DNA of 64,000 nucleotides. Origin: Gottfriedia acidiceleris. Lineage in GTDB: Bacteria > Bacillota > Bacilli > Bacillales > Bacillaceae_G. The translations under genes and the position numbers were made by a program. The stretch spans positions 4,402,001 through 4,466,000 of the forward strand of contig NZ_CP096034.1 of assembly GCF_023115465.1 (NCBI RefSeq), read 5' to 3'. The notes beneath the pieces were generated by a model. It was not told the DNA's origin. It did not search any database and saw only the letters and a list, made by a program, of their open reading frames with translations. The first letter of the stretch is position 1. Each line of letters begins with the position of its first letter. Shown in pieces: positions 44,298 to 51,970 of the stretch.

Positions 44298-44960
44298 TTA
44301 CTTTTCATTTAAAATTGCTCCAATTAATCTTCCATGTGATAGCTCAATTACTCTACTAGCCTCACTCGTTTTCTCTATTTCAGTTTTTCCACGGTTAAGC
44401 ACTAGAACTACACCATCACATTGATTTGCAAGCACCCTTGTCTCTGTATAATCTAATATTGATGGCGAATCAATTAGTACAATATCATAAGAGGTAATCA
44501 ATTTTTTAAATAACTCTTTAACTGCTGAATTCGCCAAAAGTTCTACAGGATTAAAATTAATTGTGCCACTAGTCAATACATCCAAATTTTCAAAGTCAGT
44601 GCTTGTTACTACATCTTTAAGCTCCAAACGGTTTGTTAACAAATCTGTTAATCCAACATTGTTTTGTAGTTTAAAAATTTTATGGATTGAAGCTTCCCTT
44701 AAATTAGCATCTATCAATAAGATTTTTTCTTTCTGCTGAGCCATCGATACAGCTAAATTAGCGCTAATTGTTGAATTTCCTTCACCTTTACCAGTTGAAG
44801 TAATTAAGAGGATCTTATTCTTTGTTTCCTCAGTTAAAAAATGTAAATTTGTACGTATTGTTCGAAATTGGTCAGATATAATTGAATTTGGATTTGTAAA
44901 CGTCACTAGATTTCTATTTTTAAAGGCTGTGTTTTGTGTTCTTTTATTAAATATCAACAT
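44298..44960 (-). CDS. epsB: EpsB/CapB-like BY-kinase homologue with degenerate active site
   Basis: About 220 residues; ATG 44960 or TTG 44957 fit the AAGGTG site, both inside the end of epsA. It aligns with bacterial tyrosine kinases that partner Wzz-type membrane proteins: 'IISDQFRTIRTNLHFL', the P-loop region 'ITSTGKGEGNSTISANLAV', 'ILLIDANLREASIHKIF' (Walker A') and 'YDIVLIDSPSI' (Walker B). The Walker A Lys (normally G-x-G-K-S-T) is Asn, and the Walker A' second Asp is Asn. The C-terminal Tyr cluster is missing: the protein ends at 'GAILNEK'. It may be a pseudokinase that only shapes EpsA, or ATP binding is unusual. Confidence 0.85.
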   Translation of the reverse strand: MLIFNKRTQNTAFKNRNLVTFTNPNSIISDQFRTIRTNLHFLTEETKNKILLITSTGKGEGNSTISANLAVSMAQQKEKILLIDANLREASIHKIFKLQNNVGLTDLLTNRLELKDVVTSTDFENLDVLTSGTINFNPVELLANSAVKELFKKLITSYDIVLIDSPSILDYTETRVLANQCDGVVLVLNRGKTEIEKTSEASRVIELSHGRLIGAILNEK

Positions 44961-45654
44961 TCTCACCTTCATTTTTTAATAATTTATATTTCTTTTTCTC
45001 ACTTAGTAACTTTTTCTTATTCATATTTGGAACAATGCCAATTACAGGTACCCCTAAGATTTCTTCCACTTCGCTTCGTCTTTTAATTGTTTGATCTAAT
45101 GAGTCTAGTAAAAATATTAATGCGATACTAATTACAATTCCCATCACAAATGCCAAAATAATAACCTTATTACTCTGTTGATTAATTGGCATTGAAGCTA
45201 CCTCTGCTGGAGTTAATAATTGTACATTTTTAAAATTTAATAGATTACTAACTTCATCTTTAAATGACTTCGCAGTTTCATTCGCAATATTTGTAGCAAT
45301 AGTTGGATCGGTATCTTGCACTGTAATACTAAAAATAGTTGAATCGCCTATTCTTGCCACATTTAATTTTTTTGCTAAAGTATCTTTAGAAATATTAAGT
45401 TGTAAATTATTAATTACTTTTTTCAAAACAGTTGGATCATTAATCATAACCGCTAACGTACTTAAGTCATCCTTTGTATTAAGCATTATTCTCGTAGATG
45501 ACTCATACATAGGAACATAATTGTTATAAAATTTCTGATATAGGTAACCTGCTGATGTAGTTAAAATAGTAAAAACAATAATAATCCAAAATCTGCTTTT
45601 AATTACATCAAAATATTCTTTTATATCAATTTCCTTAGGCCTTACACTATTCAT
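44947..45654 (-). CDS. epsA: EpsA/Wzz-type polysaccharide co-polymerase (BY-kinase adaptor)
   Basis: 235 residues. Membrane helices at about 25-45 and 165-185 flank an extracytoplasmic domain of about 120 residues, the Wzz/YveK layout. 'IDIKEYFDVIKSRFWIIIVFTIL' is the usual N-terminus and 'TPAEVASMPINQQSNKVII' the Pro-rich stretch before the second helix. The cytoplasmic tail carries 'LDQTIKRRSEVEEILGVPVIGIVP', which activates the BY-kinase. It sets chain length in export. It is the first gene of the leftward operon, about 170 nt behind a good SigA promoter. Confidence 0.92.
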   Translation of the reverse strand: MNSVRPKEIDIKEYFDVIKSRFWIIIVFTILTTSAGYLYQKFYNNYVPMYESSTRIMLNTKDDLSTLAVMINDPTVLKKVINNLQLNISKDTLAKKLNVARIGDSTIFSITVQDTDPTIATNIANETAKSFKDEVSNLLNFKNVQLLTPAEVASMPINQQSNKVIILAFVMGIVISIALIFLLDSLDQTIKRRSEVEEILGVPVIGIVPNMNKKKLLSEKKKYKLLKNEGENVDI

Positions 45655-45826
45655 CCATTCACCTTCATTTTTTAGTATTTTTTACTGATATAAAACATGA
45701 CTAAACATTCTATATAACGAACAACATTTTAATAAATTATCAAAATATTATGTACACATATAATTATGCATAATAAGTACTGTTATGATTAAATAAAGTC
45801 TGAAAATTAGGGTAATTATGAACTTA

Positions 45827-45855
45827 ATTTTAATTCTTTATAATGAACTAGTCAA
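45827..45855 (-). promoter_or_regulatory. SigA promoter of the exopolysaccharide operon
   Basis: On the minus strand TTGACT (45850-45855), 17-bp spacer, TAAAAT (45827-45832). A transcript from about 45820 would carry a 165-nt AT-rich leader before epsA. Confidence 0.7.
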
Positions 45856-45910
45856 TAATATTTTCGCTCCAATTTATACCTATTTTACTATACTATAATG
45901 ATAGTAGATT

Positions 45911-46061
45911 CTAGTAAATTAATTATAAACTCCTAGTAAATTTATTGTTAATAAAGTATATTCTGTACTAAACATAAGAACTAAGCTGTTCTTTTAAACG
46001 AACGATTTCAATACTTAATTACTAGGAAAAATTTTTTAAATAATCTTTCTTTACTTACTAG
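45911..46061. repeat. Four CTAGTAA motifs, two in each orientation, in the divergent control region
   Basis: CTAGTAA occurs at 45911 and 45933 (22 bp apart, both within a longer repeat CTAGTAAATT) and inverted as TTACTAG at 46019 and 46055. They flank the SinR-type palindrome in the 500-bp region between epsA and the beta-helix gene. They could be operators of another regulator; AT-rich chance repeats are possible. Confidence 0.35.
45976..45993. promoter_or_regulatory. Candidate SinR operator upstream of the eps operon
   Basis: AAGAAC-TAAGCT-GTTCTT, an inverted pair of SinR half sites, with a third half site ACGAAC at 45998. It lies about 120 bp upstream of the epsA promoter and 180 bp upstream of the divergent beta-helix gene, so it could serve both. 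Confidence 0.5.
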
Positions 46062-46169
46062 ATAGTTTCACCATCTTTTATACTTTATCTTAATTAGTAC
46101 AAGCAATTTGGACTGAAATAAATATACTACTCCTATAAATATACTAATTTAGAAGGAGTGTCATGTTAT

Positions 46170-48785
46170 TTGGCAATTAGTAGTCCAAAGATTAATAGTT
46201 TACCTGTTGTAACAAGTATAAATGCAAACTCCTATACCGTAAGTGGTAGCGGGATTGCAAATGCTACTATTTATTTAACGTTTAAAGATCCGAATAAAAA
46301 TACGATTTCTACTTCCGTCAAAGCAAATTTAAGCGGTACCTTTTCTACAAAATTAAATCTCACAACTCTAAAAGATGGCCAGTTAAACTTGGAAGCTTAC
46401 CAAAAGGACACAAAAGGTAATACAAGTGGAAAGGTTAATAAGACTGTTTTAAAAGACACCATTGGACCAACGATTCTTTTAAGTGTCTCGAATGTTACAT
46501 TACAAAATCAAAGTGCGTACCCAGTAGCTGGAAAAGTGGAAGCAAACCAAAAAGTAACAGTAACTGTTAGTGATGGTATTCATAGTCCACTATCTATAGT
46601 AACTACATCTGATACAATTGGCAATTTTTCAGTGATATTTAATATGAGTTCTTTGAATAATGGAAGTATTACAATCACAGCTGTCTCGAATGACCAATAT
46701 GGCAATCAATCTACAAGTTCCTCAGTTGTCACAAAAGATACTACGGTTATTTCTCCTCCGGGAGGAGTATATGAACTTACTTCCCAAGAAAGAACTAAAT
46801 GGGGTATTTATAATGATAATTCTCATCCTATTGAAACAACGAATGGGTTTAACCAGGCACTACAGTGGGCAACTAGCAACGGGTACACTACCTTTCATGT
46901 ATTAGGTGGAACGTACTTAATAGCTAAGGGCGTAGAAGATAGAGATAAAAATGCTCAAATTAATATGGTAAGTAATATGACATTTTTAATGGATAACGAT
47001 ACAGTACTTCAAAAGGAAACAAATAAATGGGAACAATACGCTATTATTTCGCTCAGTAAAGACATTGTGAATGTGACTATAAAAGGTGGTACCTTGAAGG
47101 GTGACCGATATACTCACGATTACACTTATGTTGGTCCATATACTTCAGGTACACATGAGTGGGGATTTGGAATCATAACAGAGGGGGCAAGTAATGTCAC
47201 TATTGATGGTGTTAATTTTACAGATTTTACCGGTGATGGTGTTCAAGCTGGTGGTACAACAGTCACAGGCGAGTGGATTGATTCAGCTAACCTAGAATTA
47301 GGTGGATTAGATGCAAATGGAAATCCTATTAGTCAATCAGGTAAAATTCGCACTAAACCTTATACCCTAAGTGATCCATCGTATCAAAATCCTCATTTTA
47401 GAAATATTATGATGTGGAATCCTGATGGAGTAACCGGAAAATACGATTTATATTATTACCGCTCAGATGGAAGTTTAGTTAAAACTGATAAAGATCAAGA
47501 TTTCAATTCATCTTTTGGATATTCTAAGATTCCAGATGACGCAGTTAAATGGCGTGCTGTTTTTAATGCTACTAGTACAGCGAATGTTGGTGTTCAAATG
47601 ATGTCTGTTGCAGTTACGGAAAACTTACTGATACAAAATTGCAATATAGGCTATAACCGTAGACAAGGCATCAGTTTAGTAGGCACAGATGGCGTCAAAA
47701 TATTAAATAATAAAATTCACGATATAGGTGGAGTCGCTCCTGGAAGTGGAGTTGATTTAGAGCCTGGATTTTACCCGGGTATAAATACTGAGATAAGTGG
47801 AAATGAATTTTTAAATAATAAAATTCATATGGTACTCTCTTATGGGGGGCATGCAATAGCAAATAATAACTACTTTGGTCCTGATGCTGCTTTTGCTTCA
47901 ACTAGCTGGGGTGGCGTTTCTGCTTCTAATAATACCTTTGACAATTCTTCATTTGTAAGTTCTGACGGTTCTTCTAATATTACTTTTACAAATAACAAAC
48001 TAACAAAAAGTGGAGCAGTTTTTGACGGTGGAGAAAATATAATTGTAGATGGTCTTGTTGGTGTAGATTCAGATATCAGCTTTACTCAGACTGTTGAAAA
48101 CGGCATAAACGCATCCAATATTTCTCTTACATCCTCTGGACAGGATTCAGAATTGCATGGTTTTGCAATATGGGGAGACAAGCCAATAACGTTGAATACT
48201 ATTTATCTAGAAGGAAACAATGGTCTAAGTGGAAATGGACTCGCTTCAAATGTATACTCGAATGTTACATTTAATAATACTACTGAATCTCGATTAGCTT
48301 CTGGAAACTATACCAATCTAATTGTTACAAATGGAAAGATAAATTTCTATCCTGGAAAAGTAACTATTAACCAGGGGCAGTTTAAAAATAGTACTGTTAT
48401 CCTTGATAACGACAATGGATATCCAAATGTTACTATATCAAGTTCAACATTCAACTTTGATAAATCCGTATCTGGTAACATTATTTTAGTAAATAATGCA
48501 ACAAGTTTTGCTTTTCTTAACAATACAATAAATGATAGTATTACAACTTCTGCGGATCATCCAATAATTCAGATCGGCCGTGATGCATGGAAAGATTCTC
48601 CTACTCAAGTTAAAGGAGCAGTAATTAAAGGAAACAAAATAACATCCAAAATAAAAAGGGTTGGAATTGACACAACTAACGGTGGCATCGGTGCGCCTAC
48701 TTATGATATTGAAGACAACACATTAATTAATAATACACTTGCATTAACATCTAAAGATATTAATAAAAACAATACAGTCACTTAA
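46170..48785 (+). CDS. Right-handed parallel beta-helix protein with N-terminal Ig-like domains
   Basis: About 871 residues. GTG 46158 overlaps the AGAAGGAG site, so TTG 46170 is the better start. Residues 1-195 hold two Ig-like domains ending in 'VNKTVLKDTIGP' and 'SSSVVTKDTT'. From about 200 onwards come the rungs of a pectate-lyase-like beta-helix: 'ATSNGYTTFHVLGGTYLI', 'VTIKGGTLKGDRY', 'VTIDGVNFTDFTGDG', 'LLIQNCNIGYNRRQGISLVG', 'VKILNNKIHDIG'. Such proteins bind or cleave polysaccharides. No signal peptide is visible at either start, although the domains are of a surface type. It is divergent from the eps operon and shares its control region, so the exopolysaccharide may be its ligand. 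Confidence 0.82.
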   Translation: MAISSPKINSLPVVTSINANSYTVSGSGIANATIYLTFKDPNKNTISTSVKANLSGTFSTKLNLTTLKDGQLNLEAYQKDTKGNTSGKVNKTVLKDTIGPTILLSVSNVTLQNQSAYPVAGKVEANQKVTVTVSDGIHSPLSIVTTSDTIGNFSVIFNMSSLNNGSITITAVSNDQYGNQSTSSSVVTKDTTVISPPGGVYELTSQERTKWGIYNDNSHPIETTNGFNQALQWATSNGYTTFHVLGGTYLIAKGVEDRDKNAQINMVSNMTFLMDNDTVLQKETNKWEQYAIISLSKDIVNVTIKGGTLKGDRYTHDYTYVGPYTSGTHEWGFGIITEGASNVTIDGVNFTDFTGDGVQAGGTTVTGEWIDSANLELGGLDANGNPISQSGKIRTKPYTLSDPSYQNPHFRNIMMWNPDGVTGKYDLYYYRSDGSLVKTDKDQDFNSSFGYSKIPDDAVKWRAVFNATSTANVGVQMMSVAVTENLLIQNCNIGYNRRQGISLVGTDGVKILNNKIHDIGGVAPGSGVDLEPGFYPGINTEISGNEFLNNKIHMVLSYGGHAIANNNYFGPDAAFASTSWGGVSASNNTFDNSSFVSSDGSSNITFTNNKLTKSGAVFDGGENIIVDGLVGVDSDISFTQTVENGINASNISLTSSGQDSELHGFAIWGDKPITLNTIYLEGNNGLSGNGLASNVYSNVTFNNTTESRLASGNYTNLIVTNGKINFYPGKVTINQGQFKNSTVILDNDNGYPNVTISSSTFNFDKSVSGNIILVNNATSFAFLNNTINDSITTSADHPIIQIGRDAWKDSPTQVKGAVIKGNKITSKIKRVGIDTTNGGIGAPTYDIEDNTLINNTLALTSKDINKNNTVT

Positions 48786-48984
48786 AAGAAACAGTTGAAA
48801 GAGTACGAGCTAAGCCACGCAATAAGTTCGTTAATAATTTAGTAAAATCCAACTACCATTCATTTAAGTTATATAAATATACAAAAATATTCATTCTATC
48901 GATTACACATATTACTTCGTACACATTTTAAAACTTCTTATAAGTAAGTTCCAGTTATGCATAGGTTGTTGAATCTATAATGGT

Positions 48985-49014
48985 CTAATCAATTTGTTTA
49001 TACGGATTGATTAG
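48985..49014. repeat. Inverted repeat in the 380-bp gap before the hemoglobin gene
   Basis: CTAATCAAT and ATTGATTAG, perfect 9-bp arms with a 12-base spacer. No T run follows, so it is at best a weak terminator for the beta-helix gene. The rest of 48786-49080 holds nothing I recognise. Confidence 0.35.
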
Positions 49015-49084
49015 GCTACATATAAAATCTATTATTAGAAACATAATTATTTAACAAATGTATTTGCATTTCATGACCTAATCG

Positions 49085-49113
49085 TTAAATAGTCTGTTAT
49101 AAACTGTTATAAT
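49085..49113 (+). promoter_or_regulatory. Candidate promoter of the truncated hemoglobin gene
   Basis: TTAAAT (49085-49090), 17-bp spacer, TATAAT (49108-49113), about 55 nt before the start codon. Confidence 0.5.
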
Positions 49114-49167
49114 TCCTAGTACTTTAGGGGATTCTACTTATATCTTATTTTGAAAGGAAGCTACTAA

Positions 49168-49530
49168 ATGGAACAAACTCTTTATGAAAAATATGGTGGA
49201 GAAGAAACAGTTGGAAAAGTAGTTGATTATTTTTACGATAAATTAGTACTAAAAGATGAAACAGTTAATCATTTCTTTGAAAAAACGGATATGGACAAGC
49301 AACGCCGTCATCAAACAAAATTTATTAGTTTCGCTTTAGGTGGACCTAACCAGTATACTGGTAAATCCATGTCAAAAGCTCATGAAGGAATGAATCTTCA
49401 ACCTGAACATTTTAATGCAATTGCTACCCATCTCCATGATGCATTAGCTCACTTTGGGGTTAGCGAGTCAGACATTGATCAAGCCTTAACGAAGGTAGAA
49501 TCACTAAGAGATGACATACAATATAAATAA
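49168..49530 (+). CDS. Group 1 truncated hemoglobin
   Basis: 120 residues, the normal length of trHbN. 'LYEKYGGEETVGKVVDYFYDKLV' covers the A and B helices with the distal Tyr; 'MDKQRRHQTKFISFALGGPNQYTG' and 'MSKAHEGMNLQPEHF' carry the E-F region and the proximal His. Group 1 proteins bind O2 and NO in the cytoplasm and often act as NO dioxygenases. It stands alone between its own promoter and a terminator; no nitrosative-stress operon is attached. Confidence 0.93.
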   Translation: MEQTLYEKYGGEETVGKVVDYFYDKLVLKDETVNHFFEKTDMDKQRRHQTKFISFALGGPNQYTGKSMSKAHEGMNLQPEHFNAIATHLHDALAHFGVSESDIDQALTKVESLRDDIQYK

Positions 49531-49538
49531 ATAAATTT

Positions 49539-49575
49539 AAAAAGCTATTACCAATAATAAGGGTAGTAGCTTTTT
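49539..49575. terminator. Bidirectional terminator between hemoglobin and lipoprotein genes
   Basis: AAAAAGCTATTACC pairs with GGGTAGTAGCTTTTT around eight bases; A and T tracts on either side. Confidence 0.85.
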
Positions 49576-49590
49576 AAAATTTTCTCTATA

Positions 49591-50511
49591 TTATTTCCAA
49601 AAAGCACCCTCAAACTCAACCAAATCGTGATATGGGTACAAAGGTTTCAATAATCTTGCTTTTGTCCATAAATCTGTTGTTTTTTCTAAAGCAGTTAAAG
49701 ACGTTTTATAATTCTCATCAACTGTAATATATTTTACATTACCGAGATGCTTGAGTGAGTACCCAGTTATTTGTTTAAAGAAGGTTTTATTAGCATAGTC
49801 TAATGGATCACCATTTACAATATAATTTGTGAATAGCGGTTTAAAAGTTGTTTGGACTTTTTGTGACTTTGCATGAAGTTTTTTCGAACCATCATCTAAT
49901 AGTACACCTAATGAGTTAAATGTAACGCCCTGTACAAATAGATGATTTTTCAATTTTTTATCATTTTTAAGCTGATAACCTACAAATTGAGCCAAATAAC
50001 CCCCAAAGGAATGACCAGTAACATATACACTTGAATGCTTGTTCTCTTTTTTATTTAATATTGAAGTAACCCAGTCATATGCTTGCTGAGCTTGTTGATC
50101 TACGACAACTGGTGAACCATTCTCAGGAGTTTCAAATTCAACTAATCTTTGATAAATATCTTGCAAATTTATTTTTTTTAATCCACTGAAAGCAAATAGT
50201 AAACTATTATTTTTATTGTTTTTTAATGCTATTGCAGAAAATCCAATATTACCAGATGTAATGGAAACAAGCCTATAATCACTAAGATTCTTATGAACTT
50301 GAGTAAGTAATGGATTAGCAATTCCTTTATGTTCTCTTAAGCTTTTGCCTATTTCTTTACTTAGAAAAGCTTCATAAGAAAGCTCAGATGCTGCTAATAA
50401 TACGCCAACGGGAAGCTTCTCTAGCTCTCTTTGCTCTTGTTGGCTACATCCGGTGGTCGTTGTAAAAAAAGTAAGTACTGTAACGATAAAAATAACTACA
50501 CGAAAATTCAT
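49591..50511 (-). CDS. Lipoprotein with class-3 lipase-like alpha/beta-hydrolase domain
   Basis: 306 residues. A lipoprotein signal peptide ends in the lipobox FTTTTGC with Cys 22. The hydrolase part has 'LLFAFSGLKK', the nucleophile elbow VTGHSFGGYLAQFVG (Ser in G-H-S-F-G), 'VQGVTFNSLGV' and the likely Asp in 'NYIVNGDPLDY'; a C-terminal 'PYHDLVEFE' gives the His. This is the DUF2974/Mbeg1-like lipase class. It would be tethered to the outer face of the membrane and cut ester bonds of unknown lipids. Strong AGGAGG-type site upstream; monocistronic. Confidence 0.82.
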   Translation of the reverse strand: MNFRVVIFIVTVLTFFTTTTGCSQQEQRELEKLPVGVLLAASELSYEAFLSKEIGKSLREHKGIANPLLTQVHKNLSDYRLVSITSGNIGFSAIALKNNKNNSLLFAFSGLKKINLQDIYQRLVEFETPENGSPVVVDQQAQQAYDWVTSILNKKENKHSSVYVTGHSFGGYLAQFVGYQLKNDKKLKNHLFVQGVTFNSLGVLLDDGSKKLHAKSQKVQTTFKPLFTNYIVNGDPLDYANKTFFKQITGYSLKHLGNVKYITVDENYKTSLTALEKTTDLWTKARLLKPLYPYHDLVEFEGAFWK

Positions 50512-50617
50512 TAGTAACCTAACCTCCTTTCGACAGTCTCTTTCTTCATATTATGTCCACGACCATATGACATGTTCATCTTTTCCCCAAAAAAGTAAAA
50601 AAATATACATAAAATTA

Positions 50618-50647
50618 TTGACAATTTTATTTTACAAATGTTATCAT
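50618..50647 (+). promoter_or_regulatory. SigA promoter of the carD-like gene
   Basis: Consensus TTGACA (50618-50623), 18-bp spacer, TATCAT (50642-50647), 66 nt before the start codon. Confidence 0.6.
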
Positions 50648-50713
50648 ATAAATTTTGTTATTTCATTTATTAATGTTATACTTAAGTTATAAGAATTTTC
50701 GGAGGTGGGTACA

Positions 50714-51190
50714 TTGTTCAAAATTGGCGATCAAATTATTTACCCAATGCAGGGAGCTGCAGTAATTGATTCCATCGAAGAGAAAGTTATACAAGGTGTA
50801 ACACAACAGTATTACATTATCAACATACCATCCAGCAATTTAAAATTGATGGTCCCTCAAGGGAATGTGTCAAACACGAAAATTCGTTTAGTCGAAGACA
50901 ATGAACATTTAAGTAATGTATTAGATGACTTTTCAAATGGTCTTCCTGACGATTCCTTATCTTGGAAACAAAAGTATGATTTAAACATGAAAAAATTAAA
51001 GTCTGGCGAATTACTCGCTGGTGCTCAAGTTGTACGTGATCTAACACTTCAAAGTAGGGAGAAACCTTTAAATCCTAGTGAAAGAGAAATGCTAGACATG
51101 GCAAAACGCATGTTTGTTGGTGAACTTAGCTTAATTAAAGGCATATCGCAGCTTGAAGCAACCGAATTAATTGATTCTGCATTAAAATAA
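50714..51190 (+). CDS. CarD/CdnL-family RNA polymerase-binding regulator
   Basis: 158 residues from TTG 50714, behind GGAGGTG; this gives the usual family start 'MFKIGDQIIYPMQGAAVI'. The N-terminal Tudor-like domain binds the polymerase beta subunit; the C-terminal helical domain ('LSWKQKYDLNMKKLKSGELLAGAQVVRDL', 'LNPSEREMLDMAKRMFVGELSLI') contacts DNA at the -10 edge. CarD proteins stabilise open complexes at rRNA and other promoters. B. subtilis has the related YdeB. It is monocistronic with its own promoter and terminator. Confidence 0.92.
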   Translation: MFKIGDQIIYPMQGAAVIDSIEEKVIQGVTQQYYIINIPSSNLKLMVPQGNVSNTKIRLVEDNEHLSNVLDDFSNGLPDDSLSWKQKYDLNMKKLKSGELLAGAQVVRDLTLQSREKPLNPSEREMLDMAKRMFVGELSLIKGISQLEATELIDSALK

Positions 51191-51204
51191 AGATTTGTTT
51201 AAGA

Positions 51205-51232
51205 AAAGGAGCTTACTTAAGCTCTTTTTTTT
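51205..51232 (+). terminator. Terminator of the carD-like gene
   Basis: GAGCTTA-CT-TAAGCTC stem followed by eight T. Confidence 0.8.
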
Positions 51233-51490
51233 GTTGATTTTGAACTTATTAGTTACTTTCATGAATACCTAGGTGGACCAATTGATTAAAATAAGGTATG
51301 AATAAAAGATACACTCACCTTTTGTTTTGTTTGGTAAAACTTATTATTGTATTTACTCCGTTTTTAAACCACCATTTTTAGTTGATTTAATAAAATTATA
51401 ATAGAAAAACTGGCAGGTGTTTGCAGTTTTAGTAATTTTTTTAGGCTTGCTTTATTTAAATTTTTTATTTAGGTCACTTTTCCAAATAAA
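51233..51490. other. AT-rich gap without recognised feature
   Basis: Between the carD-like terminator and the cold-shock gene terminator I see no ORF with a ribosome site, no repeat and no structured RNA. Confidence 0.4.
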
Positions 51491-51492
51491 AT

Positions 51493-51529
51493 AAAAAAAG
51501 ACTGCTAACAAAAATGCTAGCAGCCTTTT
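51493..51529 (-). terminator. Terminator of the cold-shock gene
   Basis: On the minus strand GGCTGCTA/TAGCAGTC with a loop of ten bases and seven T behind. Confidence 0.85.
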
Positions 51530-51548
51530 ATTCACTCATAAGTGAAAA

Positions 51549-51749
51549 TTATAATTTAACTACGTTTTCAGCTTGAGCGCCACGGTTACCTTGAGTGATC
51601 TCAAAGCTTACTTTTTGGCCTTCTTCAAGAGATTTGAAACCATCACCTTGGATAGCTGAGAAATGTACGAATACATCGTCTCCACCTTCAACTGCGATAA
51701 ATCCGAAACCTTTTTCTGCGTTAAACCATTTAACTGTACCTGTGTTCAT
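51549..51749 (-). CDS. Cold-shock protein (CspA/CspB family)
   Basis: 66 residues from ATG 51749, preceded by GGAGGT; an upstream in-frame extension of five codons covers the ribosome site and is not real. The single OB-fold carries both RNA-binding motifs, KGFGFI and VFVHF. It binds single-stranded RNA and DNA and keeps mRNA unfolded, in cold and in normal growth. An AT-rich leader of unknown length precedes it, as usual for csp genes. Confidence 0.97.
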   Translation of the reverse strand: MNTGTVKWFNAEKGFGFIAVEGGDDVFVHFSAIQGDGFKSLEEGQKVSFEITQGNRGAQAENVVKL

Positions 51750-51970
51750 TGTACGAACCTCCATTTATTCCTGTTTTTTTACACTTAATGAGTATTGTTA
51801 AGAGAAAATACACACATTAGAACAGGATGAAAATTCGTCCCTTTTAACACATGAATTGAATTAACCAATATATTAAGTATATATTTATAATAACACAAAA
51901 TGAATTAAAAAACAAATTGCGCATGAAGAATAATTAAATTTAGTAATTTAAATGTAAAATAAAACCTTTT

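Noticed and set aside
13101..45654. Transposase or integrase genes as a cause of the long cluster
   Set aside because: No insertion sequence, integrase, tRNA or attachment repeat was found in or next to the operon.
48786..49080. Possible NO- or oxygen-regulator site before the hemoglobin gene
   Set aside because: I looked for NsrR- and Fnr-type palindromes; only partial, non-symmetrical matches were seen.
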